A stretch of DNA of 7,688 nt from Methanosarcinales archaeon (GTDB taxonomy: Archaea; Halobacteriota; Syntropharchaeia; Alkanophagales; Methanospirareceae): contig JAODGL010000054.1 in NCBI GenBank assembly GCA_025464585.1, forward strand, positions 1 to 7,688. The letters are read 5' to 3'. This document shows, in pieces, positions 1 to 5,350 of this stretch (positions are counted from its first letter, which is position 1; every line of letters begins with the position of its first letter). The position numbers and the translations under genes were made by a program. The notes below the pieces were generated by a model. The model had not been told where the DNA came from, searched no databases, and saw only the letters and a list, made by a program, of their open reading frames with translations.

Positions 1-3
1 AGT

Positions 4-12
4 AAATATAAA
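4..12 (+). promoter_or_regulatory. Putative archaeal TATA box for the UPF0175 gene
   Basis: The run AAATATAAA is a good archaeal TATA-box match. It lies about 27 bases before the ATG at 35, the usual TATA-to-start-site distance in archaea, so transcription would begin at or next to the start codon and the mRNA would be leaderless. That fits the absence of a Shine-Dalgarno sequence before base 35. The upstream BRE is cut off by the window edge. This is inference from motif and spacing only. Confidence 0.4.
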
Positions 13-34
13 GTAGTGTGATAAATGTAAACAG

Positions 35-340
35 ATGGAATCTGTAATGATCACAGCCAGGATGGGGCGCGATTTAGTCGAAGAAATAAAGAAACTCGCA
101 TCGAAAAAAGGCGTGGATAAGGATTCTGTTATCAGAGAACTCCTTTCTATGGCTATTAGAGATACAAAACTAAAAGAGGCTCTGGAACTTGTGCGACAGA
201 GGAAGATAACTGTTTGGAAAGGTGCTAAAATGGCTGGAATTTCTTATAGAGAACTATTAGGGGAGTTAAGAGCGAGAAACATCCCCTTTCCACTCTCGGA
301 AGAGGAGCTAAGGAATGAAATCGAGAAAATCCGCAGTTAG
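35..340 (+). CDS. UPF0175 family small DNA-binding protein, likely antitoxin
   Basis: The 101-residue product has the two-part layout of UPF0175 (COG2886) proteins. Residues 5-45 form a ribbon-helix-helix-like segment (MITARMGRDLVEEI, then VDKDSVIRELL). A C-terminal helix-turn-helix-like half follows, with the family signature ALELVRQRKITVWKGAKMAG and ISYRELL, ending in an acidic SEEEL segment. Members usually sit just upstream of a PIN-like DUF3368 gene and are regarded as antitoxins and autoregulators. Here the start of exactly such a partner overlaps the 3' end of this gene from base 315, but that partner is broken. The ATG at 35 suits a leaderless transcript from the TATA box at 4-12. The ATG at 47 (MITARMG) fits the family N-terminus equally well. 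The gene itself looks intact, so it is an antitoxin without a visible functional toxin, possibly kept as a DNA-binding regulator or a recent orphan. Confidence 0.8.
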   Translation: MESVMITARMGRDLVEEIKKLASKKGVDKDSVIRELLSMAIRDTKLKEALELVRQRKITVWKGAKMAGISYRELLGELRARNIPFPLSEEELRNEIEKIRS

Positions 341-425
341 TAACTCAGGTCCTCTTATACATTTAGCTAAAGCAGGATTTCTTAATATTCTAAAGGTGCT
401 GCCGTTCAAGTGGAAAACGCAATAA
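315..425 (+). pseudogene. DUF3368 (PIN-like) toxin gene, N-terminal fragment only
   Basis: A reading frame from ATG 315 overlaps the end of the UPF0175 gene by 26 bases, the overlap expected of a toxin-antitoxin pair. It encodes 36 residues: after MKSRKSA comes VSNSGPLIHLAKAGFLNILK, which matches the first strand and helix of DUF3368/PIN-like proteins (family pattern VSDSSPLIxLAKIGxLxLLK). The first acidic active-site position of PIN-like proteins, often Asp in VSD, is Asn here. Similarity stops at about residue 28 and the frame ends at TAA 423-425, against about 150 residues in intact members. The missing remainder is replaced by sequence resembling a hicB 3' end. I read it as a toxin remnant that cannot be active. 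The family call rests on a short but characteristic stretch. Confidence 0.65.
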
Positions 426-429
426 AGAG

Positions 430-497
430 CGGATGTCTTGACGGCGCTTCGCTTCGGCGATGAAATCCCGGCTATTCAAGGTCTTTACCGGAAGTAA
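430..497 (+). pseudogene. hicB antitoxin 3'-end fragment
   Basis: The frame from 441 reads TALRFGDEIPAI, then QGLYRK and a TAA at 495-497. The first 12 residues are those of the HicB-like protein encoded at 1952-2485, and the first 36 bases (441-476) are identical to 2333-2368. Upstream, roughly 400-440, a faint resemblance to the preceding HicB helix (EAVEMAKDAIEAW) may persist in a shifted frame, but I would not insist on it. Nothing else of a hicB gene is present, so this is a leftover of a second hicB copy or of recombination with the downstream one. It lies between the broken DUF3368 gene and the RFC gene. Confidence 0.55.
441..476 (+). repeat. 36-bp perfect direct repeat, copy 1 (in hicB scrap)
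   Basis: These 36 bases are identical, in the same orientation, to 2333-2368 inside the hicB-like gene. Sequence on both sides of the two copies differs. The repeat is coding in both places and in the same phase (TALRFGDEIPAI). It flanks a segment of about 1.9 kb containing the RFC gene and the two minus-strand genes. Confidence 0.85.
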
Positions 498-508
498 AAA
501 AGTTAGAC

Positions 509-1534
509 ATGTGGACAGAGAAATACAGACCGAAGAGATTAGATGAAATCGCAGGGCAAGCACAGGTGGTGAAACGGATAAAAGGGTTCGTCAAGGAGAG
601 AAGAATACCAAATCTCTTGCTCTGGGGTCCAAAAGGTACAGGTAAGACCTCCCTGGTTTATGCCCTTGCGAGGGAGCTATACGGTGAGTTCTACGCTGAG
701 AACCTCATGCTTATAGAAACCTCTGATTTTGTTGAACAGCGTAAAAAATGGCTGCGGGAGGATAAAAGATTCAAATTCTTCTATGACGAGCAGAAATCCG
801 CGATAGATATTTTTAAGGAGATGATAAGAGAATATACCGCGTTGTCACCACTAAACGCCCCCTTCAAATTACTATTTTTCAGTAATGCCGATTTTCTTCC
901 CGGAAATGTTCAACAAGCGTTACGAAGGGTTATAGAACGGAGCAACAAAACATGTAGATTCATCTTCTCCACCACGAGACCCGCGGGTGTCATCCCTGCG
1001 ATAAGGTCAAGATGCCTGAACCTTCACTTCTCGCCTTTAGATAAAAGCGGTGCGATGGATGCGTTGATAAAGTCAATAGCAGAGGAAGAAGGTGTAAAAC
1101 TTACGGAAGGCGGTTTGAAAACGCTAAAAGAATATGCAAGAGGAGATGCTGGTGCTGCAATAAATATGTTAGAAGCAGCAGCAACAACGGCGACGAGAAA
1201 AACGATTGAAAGTGACAGAATAGAAGAGGTGGTGCAGAATGCTTTTTTTCAAAGAAAGATAGCGGAGGAGTTGATAGATTCGGCATTCGAGGGGCGGTAT
1301 AAAGATGTGAGAGCGGGATTAGAATTTCTGATACAGGACGCGCGAATAGGAGGAAAAGAAATTCTGATAGAGATTCACGCGGCGTTGCGAAGGAAGATGG
1401 CAATGCAAGAATCGAAAAAATTCGCAAAGCTTGTGTTATATGAAGGCGAAGCGGATTTCGATCTTTGTAATTCCTTAAATGCGATAATACACTTAGAAGA
1501 GATGCTGATGAAAATGTCGTATTTGCATAGCTGA
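509..1534 (+). CDS. Divergent replication factor C small-subunit paralogue (clamp-loader AAA+ protein)
   Basis: RFC loads the PCNA sliding clamp onto primed DNA. The 341-residue product starts with the RFC signature MWTEKYRPKRLDEI, which fixes the start at ATG 509, although no clear ribosome-binding site precedes it. Walker A is intact (GPKGTGKTS, residues 40-48, Lys46). The arginine-finger motif SRC is present at 167-169 and QQALRRVIE at 135-143. The C-terminal collar helices end normally (EADFDLCNSLNAIIHLEEML). However, the Walker B position usually reading DEAD is S-N-A-D (125-128), so both the magnesium-binding Asp and catalytic Glu are missing, and the sensor-1 Asn is Thr (S154-T-T156). 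About 20 extra charged residues (around 93-113) sit between the SDF and the following helix. By family knowledge this should bind but scarcely hydrolyse ATP, suggesting a second, structural RFC small subunit like those of archaea with heterogeneous clamp loaders. A canonical RFC subunit must lie elsewhere. Confidence 0.85.
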   Translation: MWTEKYRPKRLDEIAGQAQVVKRIKGFVKERRIPNLLLWGPKGTGKTSLVYALARELYGEFYAENLMLIETSDFVEQRKKWLREDKRFKFFYDEQKSAIDIFKEMIREYTALSPLNAPFKLLFFSNADFLPGNVQQALRRVIERSNKTCRFIFSTTRPAGVIPAIRSRCLNLHFSPLDKSGAMDALIKSIAEEEGVKLTEGGLKTLKEYARGDAGAAINMLEAAATTATRKTIESDRIEEVVQNAFFQRKIAEELIDSAFEGRYKDVRAGLEFLIQDARIGGKEILIEIHAALRRKMAMQESKKFAKLVLYEGEADFDLCNSLNAIIHLEEMLMKMSYLHS

Positions 1535-1668
1535 TGTAATTCATGAAGTAAGTTAATGAGCTTTTTAGACCTTATAAGACCGGTATATTTACCATTTCTA
1601 ATGGTCTCTTCATATATCTCTTTCATTTCTTGAAGTTTATCCGATAACGATTGTATATCTGCGGGCAT
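1375..1668 (-). CDS. Small protein of unknown function, probably truncated
   Basis: I do not recognise this gene. The start is well supported: GGAGG lies nine bases before the ATG at 1668, and the upstream minus-strand gene ends only one base earlier, so the two are probably cotranscribed and translationally coupled. Residues 1-47 (MPADIQSLSDKLQEMKEIYEE, then RNGKYTGLIRSKKLINLLHE) are charged, helical and protein-like. From about residue 46 onward the frame lies antisense to the RFC coding region and becomes Ser/Ile/Cys-rich and unconvincing. I infer that the original 3' end was lost and the frame now runs by chance into the neighbouring gene. The RFC C-terminus looks complete, so the loss is on this side. 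The full 97-residue product may still be made. Confidence 0.4.
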   Translation of the reverse strand: MPADIQSLSDKLQEMKEIYEETIRNGKYTGLIRSKKLINLLHELHQLCKYDIFISISSKCIIAFKELQRSKSASPSYNTSFANFFDSCIAIFLRNAA

Positions 1669-1669
1669 T

Positions 1670-1960
1670 TTATTCGCCCTCCATTCTTATGTTTATAATT
1701 TTTGATACAATTTTGTTTACTTTCGTTATTTCACCTTTAAGTTTATTTCTCACTTCTGCTCTGACATTGTTCTTCTGCGCAAATTTCATCGCTTTTACTT
1801 TTTCATGACACTCTTTCCCAATATCAGCGAGTTTTAGATGCATATCGTCATTACTGTTATATTTAGGTATTGCAAAAAGTAATGGTCTTGACGAGGGGAG
1901 GTCCAACTTTATGAGAACGAGGGTTTTCTCACGGACAAAATCGTTGAACAATTGATTCAT
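1670..1960 (-). CDS. Hypothetical protein, first gene of a minus-strand pair
   Basis: The 96-residue product is not recognised. Residues 10-35 look like beta strands (TLVLIKLDLPSSRPLLFAI); residues 40-96 are Lys-rich and helical (LKLADIGKECHEKVKAMKF, then KLKGEITKVNKIVSKIIN). It ends one base before the start codon of the next minus-strand gene, with that gene's GGAGG inside its own 3' end, which argues for a real operon. No ribosome-binding site is visible before the ATG at 1960. The frame stays open upstream to a TGA near 2052 and reads a hydrophobic run followed by FRSLKQWPEIHRELA, but without a conventional start codon. The true protein may therefore be longer and its 5' end damaged. The frame overlaps the first bases of the hicB-like frame on the other strand, and both cannot easily be right there. 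Confidence 0.45.
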   Translation of the reverse strand: MNQLFNDFVREKTLVLIKLDLPSSRPLLFAIPKYNSNDDMHLKLADIGKECHEKVKAMKFAQKNNVRAEVRNKLKGEITKVNKIVSKIINIRMEGE

Positions 1961-2485
1961 GGCGAGTTCCCGGTGAATTTCTGGCCACTGCTTGAGGCTA
2001 CGAAATATTCCAAAATAGATGAAGAGGACGAAGATAGCATTCCTTCATCGTGGAATAACTTGACAGAAGTGCTCAGTTTCGTATCCAAATGTGTCCGTGA
2101 AAATACGCCCGGCTGGTTCGAGGAAAAAATAAGAGCGAGAGGAGTGGAACAGGCGAACAGGATAACTTTTGAGCAGTATGTAAGGCTGGCTTTGAGTCAT
2201 GCGAGTTTTTCCCGGAATGAAGATACATCCTGGACGGTGGAAGTGCCTGTGCTTCCCGGATGCGTTACCTGGGGTATGACAAGAAGAGAGGCAGTGGAGA
2301 TGGCGAAGGACGCGATAGAAGCATGGATAATTACGGCGCTTCGCTTCGGCGATGAAATCCCGGCTATTGACGATTGCTATCTTCAATATGCGATTGATGA
2401 AATAGAAGATGTCGAGAGAAGGAAATTATTCGAAAACTCCAGAAGGCGGGGTTTGAAGGTCCTTTCGGTGGTGGAAAGCATGTGA
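1952..2485 (+). CDS. hicB: HicB-family antitoxin with uncertain N-terminus
   Basis: HicB proteins neutralise the HicA mRNA interferase and often repress their own operon. Residues 71-140 carry the HicB fold: TFEQYVRLALSHASF, then TVEVPVLPGCVTWGMTRREA (residues 95-114; the family pattern is VPxLPGCxTxGxTxxEA), then the helix AKDAIEAWIITALRFGDEIP. The partner hicA lies immediately downstream and overlaps the 3' end, the usual hicBA order. The frame can open at TTG 1952, but residues 1-64 do not resemble HicB and partly lie opposite a minus-strand gene. GTG 2144 (Val65) is a later alternative, though its GAGAGGA is too close to serve well. No ATG lies just before the domain, so the 5' end may be decayed. 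The last ~25 residues are read across the damaged start of hicA and are probably not original. An antitoxin without an active toxin may be drifting. Confidence 0.65.
   Translation: MIHGEFPVNFWPLLEATKYSKIDEEDEDSIPSSWNNLTEVLSFVSKCVRENTPGWFEEKIRARGVEQANRITFEQYVRLALSHASFSRNEDTSWTVEVPVLPGCVTWGMTRREAVEMAKDAIEAWIITALRFGDEIPAIDDCYLQYAIDEIEDVERRKLFENSRRRGLKVLSVVESM
2333..2368 (+). repeat. 36-bp perfect direct repeat, copy 2 (within hicB)
   Basis: Identical to 441-476 in the same orientation, and encoding residues 128-139 of the HicB-like protein. This is the copy in full coding context, so it is the likely source of the scrap upstream of the RFC gene. Confidence 0.85.
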
Positions 2486-2553
2486 CAATGCGACACCCTG
2501 ATACCAGAAAAAAGATACCAATTCCCATCCACGGTGGGAGGGACATACCGGTG
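2409..2553 (+). pseudogene. hicA: HicA-family toxin gene, frameshifted and 3'-truncated
   Basis: In the frame containing GTG 2482, the sequence upstream and downstream reads EKEIIRKLQKAGFEGPFGGG, KHVTMRHPDTRKK, IPIPIHGGRDIPV. This is the HicA double-stranded-RNA-binding-like fold, with its catalytic His (codon 2479-2481) after the glycine-rich turn. HicA cleaves mRNA on ribosomes. The frame has no usual start codon before the catalytic His: it is closed by TGA at 2398, and the first start is GTG 2482. An ATG at 2409 lies one frame off. Removing a single base near 2419-2424 would give MSREEIIRKLQKAGF, a typical HicA N-terminus. Similarity stops at DIPV (about 2553), where families continue GTLRxILxxAG for about 20 more residues. 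Two independent lesions make an active toxin very unlikely. It sits directly after hicB. Confidence 0.65.
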
Positions 2554-2606
2554 CTTTCAGCTTCTTTTCATAAATATCCATTTCCTCTCTCGGTGTTGGT
2601 GAAATG

Positions 2607-2623
2607 TTTCTTTGTGAAAGAAA
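2607..2623 (-). terminator. Short inverted repeat after the aspartic protease gene
   Basis: TTTCTTT and AAAGAAA form a perfect 7-bp inverted repeat with a 3-base loop, four bases beyond the stop codon of the minus-strand protease gene. The stem is A/T-rich and no T-run follows on the minus strand, so it is at best a weak terminator or processing site. Confidence 0.2.
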
Positions 2624-2627
2624 GGTT

Positions 2628-2984
2628 TTACAATAACAAAAGCTCGATAGGCTTAAGTTCTCCTACCGTTGGGTCCACCTGCAGACCGAGCAGTTCAAGA
2701 GTTGTAACTCCAAGCAGAGGGGTAGAGCCTTTGGGAATGAAAGCAACGAGTGAAGTCACACCCTCTCCTTTAATCTCTATGTAAGCTTCGCTAACTGGAT
2801 AGTCCTTTACTTCCCCATTTGCCAATTTGAACTTCCTCTTTCCGGTAGGAAGTATTTCCAATTGTTCGAGCAAATTCGCGGGTATGGCAGTGTATATTGC
2901 ACCAGTATCAGCTACTAATTCTATATCAAGGGTTTTATTTCTTGCTTGATTCGATACCCTTGCCTTAACCTTTACGTACCCCAT
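2628..2984 (-). CDS. Retroviral-type (clan AA) aspartic protease, AF_0612-like family
   Basis: The 118-residue product matches a single-domain, dimer-forming pepsin/retropepsin-type protease. The active-site motif is VADTGA at residues 24-29 (Asp26-Thr-Gly), followed by YTAIPANLLEQL. The flap-like strand has KFKLANGEVKDYPVSEAYIE. The second hydrophobic motif is TPLLGVTTLELLGLQVDPT, the ILG(x)8LG-type signature of these small proteases. Its length is normal for the archaeal AF_0612-type group (TIGR03698 in my recollection). Each monomer supplies one Asp, so a homodimer is needed for activity. No signal peptide or membrane segment is seen, so it should be cytosolic. The start at 2984 is backed by GGTGA (2991-2995) six bases upstream. 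It is divergent from nrdD with a shared 74-base spacer. Its substrate is unknown. Confidence 0.85.
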   Translation of the reverse strand: MGYVKVKARVSNQARNKTLDIELVADTGAIYTAIPANLLEQLEILPTGKRKFKLANGEVKDYPVSEAYIEIKGEGVTSLVAFIPKGSTPLLGVTTLELLGLQVDPTVGELKPIELLLL

Positions 2985-2990
2985 TTGATT

Positions 2991-2995
2991 TCACC
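2991..2995 (-). promoter_or_regulatory. Ribosome-binding site of the aspartic protease gene
   Basis: On the minus strand this reads GGTGA, complementary to the archaeal 16S rRNA 3' end, six bases before the ATG at 2984. It decides that start. Confidence 0.65.
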
Positions 2996-3031
2996 TTTCC
3001 TACCTTTAATAGTTATAGATAATACCTACAA

Positions 3032-3040
3032 GTTTAAATT
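3032..3040 (+). promoter_or_regulatory. Putative TATA box in the divergent protease/nrdD spacer
   Basis: GTTTAAATT is an A/T-rich, nearly symmetric TATA-like element. Reading rightward, a start site about 26 bases on falls near 3062, just after the ATG at 3059 and about 25 bases before the alternative GTG at 3086. Reading leftward, it would give a start near 3009 with a short leader for the protease gene. It could serve either or both directions. A second candidate for the leftward gene is ATCTATAACT (minus strand, around 3011-3020). Spacing-based inference only. Confidence 0.35.
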
Positions 3041-3058
3041 TCTACTTATTAATTAAAC

Positions 3059-5332
3059 ATGGTGGTTGCAGGAGAGGGGGGAAAAGTGTTCACCGGTATA
3101 AAAAAAAGGGACGGCAGAGTAGAACTGTTTGAGGTGGAGAAGATTACAAATGCGCTTCGGAAGGCAGGCGCAGCAACCGGTGAGTTCGGAGATGAGATAG
3201 CACAGAAATTAACCTTAAAGGTCTTAAATTTAGCTCAGCAAGCGATTCCCCGTGAGATACCAACCGTGGAGGAGATACAGGATGTGGTCGAGGAGGTTTT
3301 ATTAGCCTCTCCTTATCGCAAAACCGCAAAGGCATATATCATCTATCGCGAACAGCATGCGGGAATCCGGGAGATAGCGGCTAAAGCGGACGTTGACCTG
3401 GTTGACCAATACCTGGAGAAGCTCGACTGGCAGGTAAATGAGAACAGTAATATGAGTTTCTCTTTACAGGGCTTGAACAATTATGTCTCTTCGGAAATCA
3501 GTAAGATCTACTGGATGCGGAAGATATACCCCCCGGAAGTAAGACAAGCGCATACTGGGGGCGATTTTCACATTCACGATTTGAATTTGCTCTCCGTTTA
3601 TTGTGTTGGCTGGGACCTTTTTGATTTGTTAGTGGAGGGATTTAAGGGTGCACAGGGAAAAATAGAGAGTAAACCTGCTAAACATCTCCGGTCGGCGCTG
3701 GGGCAGGTGGTTAATTTCTTTTATACGCTGCAAGGAGAAGCTGCTGGCGCTCAGGCGTTTTCGAACTTCGACACGCTTTTATCGCCGTTCATAAGATATG
3801 ACGGATTGGGATATAAAGAAGTGAAGCAGGCATTGCAGGAGTTTGTATTCAATATAAATGTTCCCACAAGGGTGGGATTTCAAACGCCTTTCACGAACAT
3901 TACCTTAGACTTAACCGTTCCTGAATACTACGCTAATCAGGGCGTGATTATTGGCGGGGAGATACAAAAAGCGGTGTACAAGGAATTCCAGGAGGAGATG
4001 GAGTTATTCAATAGGGCGCTTTTAGAGGTAATGGCAGAGGGAGATGCGAAAGGAAGAGTATTTACCTTTCCTATCCCCTCTTACAATATCACCCGTGATT
4101 TCAACTGGGCGAACCCTAATCTGGATGTTCTATGGCAGGTCACCGCTAAATACGGTGTGCCCTACTTCTCTAACTTTATAAATTCTGACATGAATCCCGA
4201 GGATGCGAGAAGTATGTGTTGTCGTTTGCGCATAGACAATAGGGAGTTAAAAAAGAGAGGTGGCGGTCTTTTCGGGTCGAGTCCGTTAACAGGTTCAATA
4301 GGTGTAGTCACGCTCAACATGCCAAGACTTGGATATTTAGCAAGAGACGAAGACGAGTTTATCACGGCTTTGGAGCGGTTGATGGTCTTGGCAAAGGAGA
4401 GTTTAGAGGTAAAGAGAAAAGTTTTAGAGAAATTTACAGAACAGAGTTTGTATCCCTATACGAGATATTATCTGAGAGGTGTTAAAGAGCGGTTTGGGGA
4501 ATATTGGAAGAACCATTTCTCCACAATTGGTTTAGTGGGTATGAACGAAGCCTGCTTGAATCTGTTTGGAGAGAATATTGCATCGAAGAAGTCCAGAGCG
4601 TTTACCTCACGTGTGTTAGATTTTATGCGTGATAAATTATTGAAATTTCAGGCGGAAACCGGAAATAACTATAATCTGGAAGCTACGCCGGCTGAGGGGA
4701 CCTCTTACCGGCTTGCAAAAAAGGATAAAGAGAAATATCCCGCGATCATCTGTGCGAACGAAGAGGAATGGAAGCGTGGTGCAGAACCATTTTATACGAA
4801 TTCGACGCAACTGCCGGTAAATTACACTGATGACATCTTCGAGGCGTTAGACCTGCAGGATGCAATTCAGACGAAATATACAGGTGGCACCGTATTCCAC
4901 ATTTTCGCAGGCGAGCGTGTCGAAGACCCTATGACGGTGAAAACTTTGGTGCGAAGAGTCTGTGAGCTCTATCACCTGCCTTACTTCACTTTTACGCCGA
5001 CCTTCTCTGTCTGCCCCACTCACGGCTATATACCGGGAGAGCATTATACCTGTCCGGAATGTGGTGCGGAGACCGAGGTATATTCGCGTGTAGTTGGCTA
5101 TCTGCGTCCCGTGACACAATGGAATAAGGGTAAGCGTGAAGAATTCAAGCTCAGGAAAACGTTTGTGGTAGGGACAGAAGCAGTTCAAGAATTAGAAAAG
5201 GAGAGAAAAAAACAGGCAGGCATAGCCTTGAAACCTCCGCGAATCAGGGCTAAAGCGAAAAGAGCTAAAAGAAAGTACGCCGGGAAACAGTTGGATTTAG
5301 TAGATTTTGGTGTTGGTGGTGGTGCAGATTAA
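3059..5332 (+). CDS. nrdD: Anaerobic (class III) ribonucleoside-triphosphate reductase
   Basis: It reduces ribonucleoside triphosphates to dNTPs with a glycyl radical. The 757-residue protein opens with one ATP-cone, the allosteric activity domain (residues 13-105; IKKRDGRVELFEVEKITNAL). The catalytic barrel has HIHDLNLLSVYC (Cys182) and SMCCRLRID (Cys387/388), the regions of the thiyl-radical cysteines, plus GSIGVVTLNMPRLG. A zinc site follows, CPTH...CPEC (Cys652, His655, Cys665, Cys668), then the glycyl-radical loop RVVGYLRPV with Gly680 and WNKGKREEF. A Lys/Arg-rich tail of about 55 residues (703-757) extends beyond the usual end. The annotated ATG at 3059 has no ribosome-binding site. 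GTG 3086, preceded by GGAGAGGGGG at 3071-3080, would begin MFTGIKKRDG, closer to family N-termini, and may be the real start. The nrdG activase follows after 18 bases. Confidence 0.95.
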   Translation: MVVAGEGGKVFTGIKKRDGRVELFEVEKITNALRKAGAATGEFGDEIAQKLTLKVLNLAQQAIPREIPTVEEIQDVVEEVLLASPYRKTAKAYIIYREQHAGIREIAAKADVDLVDQYLEKLDWQVNENSNMSFSLQGLNNYVSSEISKIYWMRKIYPPEVRQAHTGGDFHIHDLNLLSVYCVGWDLFDLLVEGFKGAQGKIESKPAKHLRSALGQVVNFFYTLQGEAAGAQAFSNFDTLLSPFIRYDGLGYKEVKQALQEFVFNINVPTRVGFQTPFTNITLDLTVPEYYANQGVIIGGEIQKAVYKEFQEEMELFNRALLEVMAEGDAKGRVFTFPIPSYNITRDFNWANPNLDVLWQVTAKYGVPYFSNFINSDMNPEDARSMCCRLRIDNRELKKRGGGLFGSSPLTGSIGVVTLNMPRLGYLARDEDEFITALERLMVLAKESLEVKRKVLEKFTEQSLYPYTRYYLRGVKERFGEYWKNHFSTIGLVGMNEACLNLFGENIASKKSRAFTSRVLDFMRDKLLKFQAETGNNYNLEATPAEGTSYRLAKKDKEKYPAIICANEEEWKRGAEPFYTNSTQLPVNYTDDIFEALDLQDAIQTKYTGGTVFHIFAGERVEDPMTVKTLVRRVCELYHLPYFTFTPTFSVCPTHGYIPGEHYTCPECGAETEVYSRVVGYLRPVTQWNKGKREEFKLRKTFVVGTEAVQELEKERKKQAGIALKPPRIRAKAKRAKRKYAGKQLDLVDFGVGGGAD
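3071..3080 (+). promoter_or_regulatory. Shine-Dalgarno-like site favouring a GTG start of nrdD at 3086
   Basis: GGAGAGGGGG lies five bases before an in-frame GTG at 3086-3088 and inside the first nine codons of the longer reading. With the TATA-like element at 3032-3040 it argues for initiation at 3086 rather than at ATG 3059. Confidence 0.45.
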
Positions 5333-5334
5333 CA

Positions 5335-5341
5335 AGGGTGA
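5335..5341 (+). promoter_or_regulatory. Ribosome-binding site of nrdG
   Basis: AGGGTGA in the short nrdD-nrdG spacer lies nine bases before ATG 5351. It supports that start and separate translation initiation of nrdG from a common nrdDG transcript. Confidence 0.6.
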
Positions 5342-5350
5342 TTAGATATT

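Noticed and set aside
1101..1544. 147-codon minus-strand frame opposite the RFC gene
   Set aside because: Leu/Ser-rich shadow of a confidently assigned gene, with no start signal and no recognisable domain.
2045..2386. 113-codon minus-strand frame opposite hicB
   Set aside because: Antisense to the HicB domain, rich in Cys/His/Arg, with no ribosome-binding site; a shadow frame.
2429..2581. A minus-strand ATG at 2581 preceded by GAGAGAGG, reading MDIYEKKLKA
   Set aside because: The start looks real, but after ten residues the frame is antisense to hicA and composition breaks down. It may be the 5' tip of a lost gene; too short to call.
2482..2784. A 100-codon plus-strand frame from GTG 2482
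   Set aside because: Only its first ~24 codons are meaningful, as the hicA remnant; the rest lies antisense to the well-supported aspartic protease gene and has no family character.
3144..5188. Several 60-113-codon minus-strand frames opposite nrdD
   Set aside because: All lie antisense to conserved NrdD motifs and lack start signals and protein-like composition.
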